Below are positions 22,166-40,254 of a DNA stretch of 64,000 bases, in pieces. The position numbers and the translations under genes were made by a program. The DNA comes from Mytilinidion resinicola (Eukaryota > Ascomycota > Dothideomycetes > Mytilinidiales > Mytilinidiaceae). Location: the NCBI RefSeq assembly GCF_010093595.1, contig NW_022985444.1, positions 1,000,654-1,064,653 on the forward strand, written 5' to 3'. The notes beneath the pieces are model-generated. The model was not told where the DNA came from. It did no database searches and was given only the letters and a program-made list of their open reading frames with translations. How positions within the stretch are numbered: the first letter of the stretch is position 1; each line of letters begins with the position of its first letter.

Positions 22166-25100
22166 CTACAACTCAATCGCATCCTCCGCACTCGTCCCCG
22201 CCTTCCCGCCAAACGCTGACCCAGAGCCCGAGCCAGAGCCCGAATTCGACGGGCGGGCGTACCCCCCTTCCTCCTCCTCTTCCTCACTCGCCCAATCCAT
22301 CTCCTCCGCGCCCTCTTCCTCAAACCCACCGCTGTACTCGTCGCTGTACTGCCCACTGCCATAGCTCTCCATCTCCTCCCCAGCCTCATCCTCCGAGTCG
22401 ACAAAGAAGTCCGGCGTCGGCGCCGCCTCCGGTTCCGACTCCACCATCTTCCCCTTCCCCTTATCCTTCCTCCCGATCCCCGAGGCGCGCAGCGCGGCGA
22501 CGCCCTTCCCGTACAGCTCGCGCGGCACAAAGCGGCTCACGCGGCCATAGAACGCCGGTTTTGGCGCCTCGTTAGGTTTCTTGGTGGTGGATTTCGCGAC
22601 GCCGTTGAGGACAGCCTTTTTCTGCTGCTGCTGCTGCTTCTTGGCGTCGGGTGGCGAGATTGTCTTCTTCCCGCTGGAGGAGCGGGAGCGGCTGAGATGG
22701 GCCAGCATCTCGCGGTAGAAGTGCTCGGTCTCGTCGAATTCGGCGTAGATGTTGGCGACTCTCGCGGCCATGGGGTCGGCGAGCGCGGCTTGCAGCACGT
22801 CTTCGGGGATGGAGCGGCGACGACGACCGGCGGTGGCCGCAAGGAAGTTGTTGATCGGCGAGGCGTTCCTGGCCGGGCGGTTGAGGCGCGCCATGACCGC
22901 GGCGACGCGGGCCTGGCGCTCCTCGTCTGTCTTGGGTGGTTGGGAGGAGCGGAGACGGGCGCGTGCGGCGTCATCGAAGAGGGCGGGAGGGCTGTGCTTT
23001 GGGATCCGGGATGGTTGCGGCCGCTTCGGCTTGCTGGAGGACTGGTCGCCTGGTGAGGTGTCCGTGTCTGCCTCCGTGGCCCTGCTGCGCTTGCCGGTAG
23101 ATGGCTTGGTGGGGGACAGTGGTTCAGAATACCCAAGAGTCTTCCTGAGGAAGTATTCCGACTGAGTTGCGTCACTAGCCCTAGTCTTGCGAAGTTCGGC
23201 ATCTACATCGTAGGGTTTGCGCGAGCGACTAGAAGTGGAACCAGTAGACGTCCATGACGCCTCCGGAGCTGCTCCGGATTGGGACTGTGTATGACCATGA
23301 GCGCTCTCACGCGTGGGACAATTGGGGCATAAGCAGTTGGGACATACAGAGTGTCTGTTGGCATTGGAGCCATTGGCGTTTGAGACACCGTTTGGTGTTC
23401 CAGCTTGACCTGCGCTGCCTTGTGAGGCAGGCCTGTCGCGCCTTGAGCGCCGCGACTTCGGAGGACCCATTGCACCATTCAAGGAGGAATCGATGTTAGA
23501 AACATCATTTAGAGGAGTCGCCAGCGAAGAAGCTTTGAACTTTGCGCGACGCTCGGCTCCGCGACGGATCAGCTTCTTCTTGTACGCGTTCTCCCACCAA
23601 AGTCGACCATACTTGACCGCAAGCTTCGATGCACGGAACTTTGCAGCTTCCTGGAGCGCTTGTTCTTCCTCGAGCTTCTTCATCTCTTCAGCAACAATGC
23701 CCTGCATGAAGTGTTCGCAGAACTGCTTCATGACGCCATTAGCCTCGTCCATGAATAGTTCCTCCGCGAAAACATCCAAGGCTCGATCTTTCTCGGCTTG
23801 GATTGCTCCTCTTCCGGGATCGAGTGGCGTGGGGGCTTCTGGTGGCGCCGCTTGCTGCACGAAACTCCTATCAGACTGCTCTGGTTCAGGCTGGGGTGCG
23901 CCGAACGCAGGCGGTGTTGCTAGAGGTTGTGTGGAGATCTGCGATGGGGCTGCTTGCGGTGCAAAAGTCGTAGCCGGCTGCTCTGAATCGCGTTGCTGTG
24001 GAGATAACACGGGTGGTGCTACTGGAACTGGTGTAGAGAACCACGACGGTGCTGCTTGCGGTATAAAAGCCGTAGCCGGCTGCGCTGATTCGCGTTGCTG
24101 TGAAGAAAGTATGGGGGGCGCTGCAAGAGGTGCTGGAGGCTCTGTAGGGGCCCATGATGGCGCTGCTGGTAGTGCAAAACTCGTAGCCGGTGCAAAACTC
24201 GTAGCCGGCTGCTCTGATTCGCGTCGTTGTGAAAAAAGCGTGGGCGGCGCTGCTGGAGCTGGTGTAGAGGCCGACGATGACGCTGTTTGCGGTACAAAAC
24301 TCGTAGCGGGCTGCGCTGATTCATTTCGTTGTGAAAAGAGCGTGGGCGGCGCTGCTGGAGCTCTTGTAGGGACCAACGACGGCGCTGAATCAGGCTGCTG
24401 TGTTGGAGACAGCGAGAGTATCCCACCCAGACGTTGTTTTGGAGCTGTGCTGGGGGACTCCAAGGGTTTTGAGACGGTTCCGAAAGATACAGCGGCTTGC
24501 GGTGCTCCGAAGATAGACGATGTTGCCTGCGGTGCAGAACTCGTGCTGGACTGCGCTGATTCAGGCTGCTGTGTAGGAGACAGCGAGAGCATCCCGCCCA
24601 GACGTTGTTTTGGAGCTGTGCCGGGGGACTCCAAGGGTTTTGAGACGGTTCCGAAAGATACAGCGGCTTGCGGTGCACCGAACACAGACGGTGTTGCCTG
24701 CGGTGCACCGAACACAGACGGTGCTGCTTGCGGTGCAAAACTCGTGCCGGCTTGCTCTGATCCAGGCTGCTGTGTAGGAGACAGGGAGAGCCTCCCGCCC
24801 AGACGCTGTTTTGGTGCGGTGCTGGGGGACTCCAGGGGCTTTTGGACGGTCCCAAAAGATACAGCGGCTTGCGGTGCACCGAAAATAGACGGAGAATCAG
24901 AGCGCGTTCTGAGAGCCTCTGCTCCTGCTATAAATCTATCATATTTATTCTTCTCTGCGGAGCTTCGTCGTTGTACGATAGGCTCAGACTCGGCTCCGTC
25001 AGACTCTTCGTCTGAGGCAACGAACAGCGGCTTGTCTTCGGGCAAAACTTCTTCATCTATATTCTCTGTTAGTACATGTTCCGAATGAATTATTAAATTG

Positions 25101-27000
25101 GATCTCTGCGCTTCAAGGACCGACAAACCCTGTATGATAGCTGACGCCTTCCTCAACTCCCTCCTCCTACCAGCTTGCCTCCCCTGCATCTGACTTGGAA
25201 GCCCGTCTGGAGTTTCCAGTGGCCGGGTTCCGATAGAAGATGGGTCGACAAACTCTGAAGTACCATCAGCAGTCTTACAGATCTTGAATCCGTATTTCAG
25301 GCAGAGCGCCCGAGTCTGTCTCAAGTCCTCGAATCCCAGGATCTTCCCCATCTCTTCGAGCGTCCAATCTTCCAGCCGCTTCTTTCCGCCCTGCTTAAAC
25401 CCTTTGACGAAAGACTTTAGGACCATATCCCGAATTGGCATGGCGCAGATCTCTGCGGTAGCTACCATTAGGAACGAGTACGAGTCGGAGTTGAGCCCTG
25501 ACCAGAAGTCTGCCCAGTCATCGCGTGCGAAAGAGGGCGTCCTGGAGGGTTGTAGCGGGCCAATCTTCTTGGTGCCTTTCAGTCCGGCATTGTAGATTTC
25601 GACGGCTTTTCTGATTCTCTTGTCATTGACGATGTGGGGAGGCCACCTCGAGATCACATCCTCGATGTTGGGTACCGGACTCTTCAGGCATAAGATGACC
25701 TGGTAGGCGCGGAACTCAGCTTCGTGTGGAGACTGATATTTTTTGTCCCGATTGTCGCTATAGTAGGCATCTAGTGACAGCAGCGTCTTGTCCATTTGTT
25801 CGTAGTCCTGAGCCCAAGAGTAGTCTGGAACGTCTATGTCCGGGGCTGACATCTCGTGCATCGACAAAATATGAAATCGAACAATCTGTTCAAAGCATTC
25901 GATAGCGATCTTGACATCTTCGTCCCTCGTGACTTGCTGGATAGAAAAGTCATTTCGGATGGCGCGAGTCCTGTCCCAGATAAAGGTCTGTACATCTCTC
26001 AACTTGAAGTCATGGAGAAGCCCGGCAAATAGGTAGTCGAGTGTCTGCTTGAGGACCGTAGGCGGGCGAAGGTCGGACGGTAGCTGTTCTTCGTTGCCAG
26101 CAGCCGATCGCCTGAACTTCTTGACCATGCGGTACTCGTCGAATATTCGCGCAGGCCGGGTAAAGGTCAAGCTCATCGGTTCGTTCTCGTGAGCCCAGAC
26201 ATCGTTCTGGTAGATCCGCTGAACTCGCTCGTATTCCGGGCACATATCCTGACACTCTCCAACAAGTGTGATAGCATCTTCAAGTCTCCTAGGTTTCTCC
26301 GGATCTTGCATTTTCCCCGTGGCAATATAGTAGCGGCGCTGCTTTTCGCGGTTTTGTTTGAGCTGTAGCGCGAGTAAGATCATTAGCAGCAAGCCCCTCG
26401 ATCGAAGAGGTGAGGCAGACGGTAGCTCACCTTCTCCCATCGCTGTTCAATGCCGCGCCTCTGTTTCAAAGCTTTGTCAATGAAAGACTTTTCCTCGTCC
26501 GAAGCTGCTCCACTATGAAGCCTTTGCTCCAATGATTGAGCGATGAAAGAGCGCTGTTCAACCAAAGTCATCTCACTTCCATGATCCATCTCTTCTTCCG
26601 TGTAGGCAGCTAGTCTTGTATCCTCGTCGGTGTCGCTCGTTCGCCCGCCCTCATCAACCTCCACAGTCGATGACCTCGACGTCGTCTGGTTGCGGCGCCC
26701 GCTCCACTGGGTATCGCGATTCCTGTTGCCGCGCTGTTGTTTTGAGCTCGATGCCGGTCCAGTAGGTGCATTCAGACCACCACGGTCTCTTCCGTTCCCT
26801 GTGGATCGTGGCGCTCGAAATGGATCCGCCGGCGGCATTGCGTTCGCTCCACCTCGTCTCGGAGCCCGGAAATTGTTTGCAGGACCGCCATCACTGCGCG
26901 ACGCGTTCGAGTTTCCTCCTCGCCGTCCTCCTCCTTGGCCTCCTCCTTGGCCTGCTCCTTGTCCTCCTCCTTGTCCTCCTCCTTGTCCGCCTCGTCTCAT
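22166..27000 (-). CDS. SAC3: SAC3/GANP nuclear mRNA export factor, 2 exons
   Basis: Scaffold of the TREX-2 complex at nuclear pores. Exon 1 (27000-26431) encodes a Gly/Gln repeat start (GGQ units) and a disordered Arg-rich region. A 68-bp intron follows. Exon 2 (26362-22166) opens into the SAC3/GANP domain: LVGECQDMCPEYERVQRIYQ, the KQTLDYLFAGLLHDF segment, FIWDRTRAIRNDFSIQQ and the PCI-like DMVLKSFVKGF...WTLEEMGKIL. The middle holds two sets of repeats: three copies built on FGAPQAAVSFGT...LSLSPTQQP (about 24400-24890) and several built on PPTLFSQR...ESAQPATSF (about 23930-24380), with scattered FG. The C-terminal part is charged and ends in an acidic Glu/Gly-rich tail. Total 1,588 aa from ATG 27000; an in-frame ATG at 27180 would add 60 residues. 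Confidence 0.93.
23930..24890 (-). repeat. Intragenic tandem repeats in SAC3
   Basis: Two families of imperfect coding repeats. One unit carries GAPQAAVSFGT..KPLES and recurs three times, with PTQQP at its end. The other carries APPTLFSQRxESAQPATSF and recurs about five times. Copies are close at DNA level (for example the two stretches beginning near 24420 and 24590), so copy number can vary by slippage or unequal exchange. Confidence 0.85.
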
Positions 27001-28621
27001 CCTGGCGAGCTGCGGTGCTTGGTGTCGCTCATACGCTGAAGGCGGGGGATCGCGTCTGTGGTAGGGCAGCTCGCGGGAGCGAGCGGTATGTTTTGTGAAC
27101 GTGTGCTGATGCAGCAGAAGTGGTTGTGGAAAGTTTCTTTGAGAATGGTGGATGGAGGATGGTGTCGCAATGAAGTTCAACAGACACGATCTTTAGACAG
27201 GGATCGGCGCCTGGCCTCGACTTGGCAGCGCACGGTCCCCGCGCCGCTATTGTTCTATTCACGACTCTCTATTGTTCGATTCACCGTCCTCTATTGTTCT
27301 GTTCACACCACCCTATTGTTCTGTTCACGAGTCTCTATTGTTCTATTCATGAGCCTCTATGGTGCTTTTCAAGATGCCGCCCACGGGTGAAACTTTACAC
27401 AAGCGTCACCCACGTGATCCCCACGACATAGAGCAGTTCACTGATGCAAGGTGCCGATGAATACTAGACAATCTGCGAGAAACGATGAACGCCAGTAAAC
27501 TGGCATGATAGGGGCCGAATAGGACCTCGAAAAGAATATCTAATCAAAATTCCCACTGGCACATGACATTCATTCTTTAAGCCCCTGGATACGCTTTAAC
27601 CTGAGCATCTTGGACAACGAGTAAACTCGCTAGGCGACCTCAGACGGTGATATTTCATGTCACAAATCATCCCGCCTTCATCCAACAAACAGTCAGAATA
27701 CCGAAATACACTCTTGTTCCATTATACTAGCCACTCAATAGCAGTATCCATCACTCATCACCGTAAACCTCTCCCTTTATTTCTCCCCCTCCCATCCATC
27801 CTTCCAGTCTCCAGTTTCTTCGCGTCTCTGTGTATTTTCCCCTTCCCACTCTGCCCCACACCCCCCAACCAAGAATTACCGAGACTAGGCAATACAATTA
27901 TCATTAAACTCAATCCGAAAATCTACACATACAGGCCTACCCTGCCCTTTTTCCGCCTTGAAGACGCTCTAATAAGCGCACTTTTTGTTTATACACAAGG
28001 TAAACCCGTACGTATGTATGTATGCTGACCCTCATCGATGATAAGAAGGAACTGTTGCCATGATAGAATGAATAAGCGCAGGAGCCGTGTGCGCAGGGGG
28101 AATACCGTATAAACAGGAGAGGAAGCGCTTTTGGTGGTAGGATATGTATGCGATGAAGGACGCAAATGAGGTCGCTAACGGGGAACCGCCCAGAAGCAAG
28201 TTTGTCGTGAGGGTCGTAATACTGTTACAATAGGGAGTTTTGGACGTTAGGTGAGAATATTGGGGCGTGATTCGTAGAGATATGATCCAAATGGAAGCGA
28301 GAAGACGAGATGAAGCTCCGAGCGTTTCGATGTGCGGGTGTTGAAGCGGTCGTTGATGAATGTGAGGTGAGGGTTCCAGAGTATGATCGCAAAGAGACGA
28401 GAGCCGCCGAGAAGCATCGTGAGCAATGGTACCAGCACCACCCAAGATGATCTGAGGAGGAAGGGAAATACTTTTGTCGACCAGGGAGGAAGAATTCGTG
28501 GTGAAGAAATATATATATAGTTGGTTCAGTCGATGGCGAGGCAGGGAAACAAGAGCGAGGACCCAAATTGCCCGATCATTCCATTCTAATTGCGTTGATG
28601 CCAAAAGGGCCAGCCGTACAG
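27001..28621. other. Intergenic: SAC3 upstream region
   Basis: About 1.6 kb between the SAC3 start and the stop of the YDR124W-like gene, both on the minus strand. It holds the SAC3 promoter and a 22-bp minisatellite at 27247-27356. A TATATATA tract lies near 28507. I see no further gene; the frame at 28032-28604 has no family features. Confidence 0.5.
27247..27356. repeat. 22-bp minisatellite, 5 copies, upstream of SAC3
   Basis: Five head-to-tail units of exactly 22 bp with core CTATTGTTCTRTTCAC followed by a variable 6-bp tail. A partial sixth unit begins at 27357. The array lies about 250-360 bp upstream of the SAC3 ATG. On the SAC3 sense strand the core reads GTGAACAGAACAATAG, so it may be a repeated regulatory site. 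Confidence 0.85.
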
Positions 28622-30856
28622 CTATTGGTATTGATTGTGCCCATTCATTGGATAAGACTGGAGGCCAGCTCCCGAATTCTCGCGATAATTTCCCTCTTGA
28701 AACGGGCTCGATACGCTGAGCGGCAACGGGGTGTTTGCCGTCTGAAACTCGTTCGCTCCTGCCTGGCTATAGCTCCTAGTCATCGGTGGTGCCATCGACA
28801 TTGGGCTCGCTGCTGTGACAGGGCCCTGATAGGAGGTAGTACTTGTCATCACGTCCGGCGCTTGAAATGAGAAGTTACTCCTGCCAGGAAAGATTGACTC
28901 AGTAACTTGATAATCGCCATTTAAGGAGTTATGCCGGGGTGGAAACGATGTGGACACGCTATATGTCGGCTGCAAATTTGGGTTGGTCTGCCAGCCGGTG
29001 AAGGGTGCAGGCGACTGCGGGATCTCGTATTGCTGATTACGGGGCATTTCGTAATTGATGCCCAATTCGTCGTATGGGCTTACGGAGGGTTTAGCATTGT
29101 AATCATACGAGTGGCGAGCTCGCATATGCGACGCCTCGAGGTCTGGAAGGCCAGTCGTTGTGGCACCATGAAATGATTGGTCCCGGAAAGACTGATGATG
29201 ACCATTTCCATGTGGTAGCGTTCTTGTTGGCAATGTTTCTAGGGTGTGTCCACTCTGACTTATCATAGTGGGCATTGCGCCGAGGAAGCGTCTTGGTGAC
29301 TCTGCAGGCTGGTGGGGAGATCGAATCCCAAGGCTCGAGTTATCGCAGAGGGTCAAATTTCTGGCGGGTGAGACGAGGTTAGAAGGACTGCTCCCAGTGC
29401 TAGGGCTTGCCATTGAAGTGGCACGACTGTCCCTTGCTGACACTTGGAACGATTTGTAGGTGCGCGCCTTCTTCCTGACATTCTTCTTGCTCACAGAAGG
29501 TATGTCGGGGGCTGTGACCTCAAAATCTGCGTCTGCAAAACGGTAAACAGTTTGCCAAGAAAACCTAATAGGAGGATAGTAACTTACCAATGCATCCAAA
29601 GTGATAATCCTCCTCGTATCTGGCAATTAGAAATATGCAGGAGAGAACGTCCTTTCTTCGTTGTTCACGCTCAAGCTCATTAGCATCACACTTGTTGGAG
29701 CAAAAGTACAGCGAGACACGTCTAGACTCAGCCTCAAGTTTATCCACCCAACCGCTACCACGGTCTCTGAGACGCAATAACGCAACCGCAACCGCAGTCC
29801 GGCCTACACCAGTTAGCTTTGTCAACACAGAAGTCTAGTGGGAGCATAGAATACCGGCCTTGTTGTTATGGTGCGGCTCAATGTACTCAGACTCTTCAAT
29901 CGGCCACCATTTGGGAATCCGTGGACCATCCTTAGTCCTCTTGCGGCCTCCTTTAGGCGTCTTCCTACTGTACGGGAAGTTTGACTGCTTCTTTGGCTCT
30001 GCCACCTTGATCCACTCGGTTTCAAGCGCCTTCAGACTAATCTGCTGAAGTTGGTCGAGCAGCCTCTGGAGGGCCCACTTGACGCATTCGGAGTCGCTGA
30101 TCTGGAAGGTGAAGTCGCCTGTGTGAGGCAAGGCTCGTTGTCTTGGAGCAGCTGGGGTGGCCGGAGCAGACATGTCGATGCTAGACTCAGCGGAGAGGCT
30201 GTGGGCAGAGTGCCGCCGTTTGCGGGGCGTTACATCGAGATTGCCGTTGTCGCGGTGAGGCCGAGGTATCGAGGAACGGTAAAGAGCTCTCTTCGTTGAA
30301 GGCTCGTCGTCGACACTGCCGGAAGCAGGAGCAGTTTCGGGCAGCGGGCTTGGAGGTGCAGCCTGGGGGGCTTGTTGGCGAGCGGCGGCGGCACGCTGAA
30401 TACGCTGCCAGCCGTCACTGCGGAACAAAACACTCTTCTGGCGCTCGATGTTGCTCGAGGAATAGTACGACGCAGGACGCTTGGCGTCGTGCAGGATGGT
30501 CAGGGCCCAGGCGCAGCTGGAGTCTGTCAGGGCGGTGCGGATTGCCGGGTCGAGGGCGATCTGGTCATCGGCCGTGTTAGTGGGCGCAAGCGCCAACTTT
30601 ATTCATCCACGCTCTCGAAAACACACGACGTCGTCCCGGACCAGCAAGTCACGCCGCGAACGTGGGGCGACGGCGGGAGCGGGAGCTAGCAAAGCGGGGC
30701 TGCACGTACCGATGGCGTTGGAGGCTGCTGCGCCGTTGCCGTTGTCTTGCCCACGGCCTGAGACGGCCCATCCTTCTGCTCGCTCGGGGGGGTGCTTGAC
30801 TTGCCGCGGGGCCCTGGGCCAGGGATACTGCAGTTCTCGTCGTCAACGAGGACCAT
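28622..30856 (-). CDS. YDR124W-like (DUF2841) protein, 4 exons
   Basis: Exons 30856-30710, 30560-29855, 29803-29588 and 29532-28622 join to 659 aa. Exon 1 opens MVLVDDENCSIPGPG and is linked by a 149-bp intron, with a CACTAAC branch point, to IALDPAIRTAL. After a disordered Arg/Ser-rich part comes the core resembling the fungal YDR124W-like helical domain: CVKWALQRLLDQLQQISLK, WIKVAEPKKQSNFPYS, PKWWPIEESEYIEPHH, then the helical exon 3 with VALLRLRD and IFLIARYEEDYHFGCI. The C-terminal 300 residues are Ser/Pro/Gln-rich and disordered (LSVSSPFQEG near the end). The molecular role of the family is unknown; a nuclear role is only a guess from the basic segments. The family name rests on recalled motif patterns. 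Confidence 0.8.
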
Positions 30857-32928
30857 GGTAGAGCTTCTGCGGTGCCGGCCGGCGAGCGTGGCCGTGAGAC
30901 CGCGCAGCGAAGCGAGAGCTCCAGCGTCGAGATGCCCCAGCGTCGAGATGCTCCAAGACACACCGACACCGACGGCGTTGTCAAGAGACGGAGCTGTGGT
31001 CAATCGTCAGTGTCTCCATTATCATGCCGCGAAGCTGCTGCTGGGGGCAGACGGGTGAGGGGAGAGCGAGGGCTTGCCGCCGCGCGTCTTCAGCAGCCGT
31101 TTTCAGCGTCCACGGCTCGAGGCAGATCCCTACTAGACCCCATCGCTCCCAAGCTGGCGGGACTTACTCCAACTGTCCGTTTCTCTCGTGGCCTCAGGCG
31201 GTTGCAGAGTGCCCGTGGGCGGCCTGCGAGCGGCGTAGAACGCAACAGCGGGTCTGGTGGCAGAGAAAAATACAGCGAGTGTCAGCGAGACGACCACACG
31301 TAGCCCCCTCTTCCCGAGCAGCAGCGGCCGAGCAGGTGATCGGGACCGCAACGAGGGCCACCGCCCTGCTCTGTGGCGATTGGTTGTGGGGAGAAAGAGC
31401 AGGCAAGCGAAGTGGCGCGACGAGGGTATTGCAGAGCCCCGGCTGGTGGACGCGGAGGAATGGCTCGCACGTCGACGCGCAGGGCGACCTGCCTTAAGAA
31501 GCTGGAGCCTAAGTCGACGTTATGCTTCCTGGAAGACGAGGCTGGCCGCCGTGCCACTCGCCCGCGTGCATCAACGGTACCGTGGAAATGCTGGACGATA
31601 GCTGCTGCGAGCGGCGCGAGAACGGCTTCTCGATCTCTCGTCACGGACGGGTGTACAGCATTTCTTCACGTCCGGCAAACATAGCGCTAAACTGAGTCAA
31701 TCCTGGTATACCTCTTTTCTGGGCTAGTACTTAACCATCTTGAGGATTGATTGGCTAGAACGTTGCTATTCCTCCCTAAAGGCGTCCGGAGTTGCTCCCT
31801 TGTACGGTAAGTCTGTGGCTTGATATTAGAGAGTGACCACCGGACGTAAAGAGACGCTGTATGAGAAGCAAGCCGCCACGGCCAGGATGTTGCAAAACTC
31901 CCCCTGCACGGCTCGCACCCATCTTGCCGCCGCAGCGCCATGGTTGGCTGCCGGAAGCCGGTAGCTGTTCCGCGCGTCTCGTCGGCGTACCTGGCGCAAC
32001 GACTGGCGGGGATCGTAGATGCCATGCAGCAGCACCTGGGGCATCCAGGACTTCCCATTTGCACCACCATTGCGTGCAACGCTGCACGGGTAGCAAACAG
32101 AGGTACATGTGTGCCGAGTGCCTCGAGAGAACCGGGTTCATCGTCAGTCCCGAACCTGCTGCCCAGCGTCGATCGCTTCACCATGCCGTCTCCCGCCTCT
32201 CGTCATGCCGTGGCCGGACAACCCAAGGAGAGTGCGGCTGCTCGCGGCTGCTCGGGTCTGCAGTCGTCGGGTTCCTCGATGCTCCCAGCCTCTCTGGGGC
32301 ATCTCTGGCATATGCCCCCGTGTTTTCAGGAACTGGCCCACCGCTGTGTTCCCACGCGTTCCTGGATCCACCGGTCCGTCCCTGGCAGGCCATCTCCCTT
32401 CACCGTGACAGCCCTGCCACGCATCACCGTTTGCTAGAGCCGCGTCGTGACAGATCACATGTGACCGTTGACCGTGTGGGTCTGGGACACTGACAGGAAA
32501 GTGGAGCTGCCGCCACCGAGACAGAAAAAGAAAGGATAGGAAAGCCACACTGTACACTTACCGCCGGATCCCCTTGAAATTGGCATGCTGAGGGGTATTA
32601 AGTTTTAGGGCGGTGAGACTGCCAAACGTGCGGGCTCGTAAGATCTGCGTGAATACAAGATGATTAAATCTTTGAAGGTATATACAAATATGTTAACTGT
32701 ATGAGCTGCTTTTTCCACCGCCCACGGGGCTAACCGTCGCGTAGCCTGCACCCAGGCTGTAGGCGCGTCTCCAAAAGAAATCCAAATCCCTAGCTGCTAT
32801 CCTATCTATAGTCAGCTCTCGGGACGCATATGAGATCATTTTAGTCACGGCATGTAACAACCGTGTCAGCATCCGGTCGCCCTCTTACGGTTAAAACGCC
32901 GGCGCATGATGACGCTCACCCTATCTTG
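30857..32928. other. 2-kb intergenic region upstream of the YDR124W-like gene
   Basis: GC-rich up to about 32500, AT-richer after. Many overlapping open frames on both strands reach 210 codons, but none shows conserved motifs, consistent splice structure or domain features. It must include the promoter and possibly a long leader of the YDR124W-like gene, and the 3' flank of the ABC transporter gene. No RNA gene recognised. Confidence 0.5.
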
Positions 32929-38197
<5,269 letters not shown>

Positions 38198-40254
38198 TGA
38201 TCGAGCGATTCGCGATGTACCAACTCCTCTAGCAGAGAAGTGGGAGTTCCGGGCGATGTTGGTGTCGGGAATGGGGACGTGGAGGCAACGACGAGAAGTC
38301 GTGGAGGAGCTTTGACAAAAATCGAAGAGATGCTGAGTAAGGACGCAGATTTAGCGTCGTCATAGAACGGTTTTCTGCGCATTGGCGGTCAACACCACTC
38401 TCCCGATCACGAGATGCCCCGACTGGCAATCCGACGAGCCGATTGTCGAGAAGTTCTGCCTAGAATCCGAATCAGCAGGCTCTCGATTGGCCCGCGCCAC
38501 TATCCTCATCCCTCCATCATGCAGTCGACGCGGGGCGAGAAAGGTTCAGGCCCTCAGCCGATCCGAGCGGCTGTTCCCTGCTGCCGAGCAAGCCTTGCTT
38601 CAACCAACCGTGGACTCTGCTTTCCAAGGCGCCTTCACGATGCGCCCTAACATCCTCATCTTTTGTGTCAGTTGCGAAGACAGACTTTGCACGCTACATA
38701 CGCTGTCTATCTGTCCTTCAAACGGGCTTACAGAGCGAGCATACTGTTGACTCGTGAAAGAACTCGGATCAAAACGCGGTGTGCAATGATCGACACAGAG
38801 CAGTCTCCAACTGCAAGAACAATCGGAAACACCAAAGGCATCGCCGGTTGCTTACCCAATATTTGCGCTACAAATTTTTGGTCCATACTAGTAGGAGCCT
38901 AGGACAAACCGTAGAACGGGGGATATCATGCATCTGTTCAGCGGCGAAGAAAGTCCTTTATCCGGAGCCATTCTGGTCATACTCACAGAAATCGAGACAT
39001 ACATGCCACCTTTGCAGCGATCCTGGGGTGACGAGCAGAGGTGAGGATACCATACCACCGGCTACATGATCTATAATTGACTTCCCGCCGGAATGGGCTT
39101 TGGCAATCCTGTTGTACACGTGTTTCGTCCGGCCACCATCATTCTTCCCAGCTGAGCTCCAGAAGTGTACAATCGAGGTTTGGGAGCAGCCACAGTCACA
39201 CCGCACTGCAGTCGCAAACGCCTTCGACCTCACGGATCCTCAATGGCGCTAAGGTTCCAGTCCGGCAATGATAACGGATGTCAACTCTACCAGTTAAAGC
39301 ATCACGATACGGACGACTTCACCGCGCATGGTCCGGTACCCCCAGCAGAATATGGCCGCAATGCCCTGATCGCTACTTGTTGCGACCCATCGAATCAAGA
39401 TACTGCTAATAGAATTCAGCTAGATCCAGATTCAGATTCCCAAGATTCGACGAGCTAGCATGCGCCCTCAGCCAGCCCAAAATTCTCCAGCGCGACCAGG
39501 CGAGCCCGCACGGCTGGGGAGAGATCGAGCCTGGACTTAGCTCGAAAATGCTCGAAAATGCTCCGATATGCTCTCGCGTGGCCAATAGCCTAGGCCGTAG
39601 CATTCGGAGCTTAAAAATAGCGCTCCATATCAAGCTGGGACAGCGCTCGAAGCCGAAGTCTGGTCGCCTGGGCACTCCACTAACCATGCACCCCTCCTCC
39701 ACATACCCGTCGACGAGCTGCACAGGGGTGCCGAACTCAGCTAACGTGCGTGCCTTGAACCCAATCGAAGCAGATTGCTGGCCGTTTTCGGACCAAGCTG
39801 GCCACCCCAACGACCGCAGCTGGTCCTTGGCGGCAATCGTCCCAGCAAATCTATGTACACCGAGTACTGACGCCCATCTCTGGCATGCGGCTGTGGACGG
39901 CAGATGCCTTCGCTGCATCCTCGCGCGCATAAATATCTTCCCGCTATAGCATTCATTCGCGGATGAGCGCGAGCTGGGTCAAGACGCAGCCAGCCTCCCT
40001 CGAACGCTCCGTGACGCTATGTGCCGCTGTTGTACAATGTCTGGCTTGCAGTGTATCACTCTTTCCCGGAGAGTATTTGTGCTTGGCCCTGGTCGAAGTA
40101 TAAGTAGACTCGAGATCTCATCGTATATCATCATACTCCTTACTTGTGCAATCACCGCCTCAAACCTTCGAATCCCCCTGTATCTCCACCTCCACTCAAC
40201 TACCTTCACCCTTTACACAACCAACCAAACCAACACCGAACAATCCACCTCACC
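38198..40254. promoter_or_regulatory. Divergent region between ABC transporter and DUF3602 gene
   Basis: About 2.06 kb holding both promoters. A TATAAGTA-like box lies near 40098 upstream of the DUF3602 gene. A minus-strand frame at 39406-39930 contains a short stretch (LAEFGTPVQLV) reminiscent of ABC transporter C-termini, too little to call. No other gene seen. Confidence 0.45.

Noticed and set aside
23493..25088. 531-codon open frame on the plus strand, Cys/Gly-rich
   Set aside because: It is antisense to SAC3 and owes its length to the repeated codons there; no domain features of its own.
31024..32493. Several overlapping frames of 100-210 codons
   Set aside because: GC-driven frames on both strands at once, rich in Arg/Ala/Pro, with no motif or splice pattern.
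39406..39930. Minus frame with LAEFGTPVQLV, like the end of an ABC transporter
   Set aside because: Only about a dozen residues resemble the family; no Walker or signature motif around it, so chance is likely.
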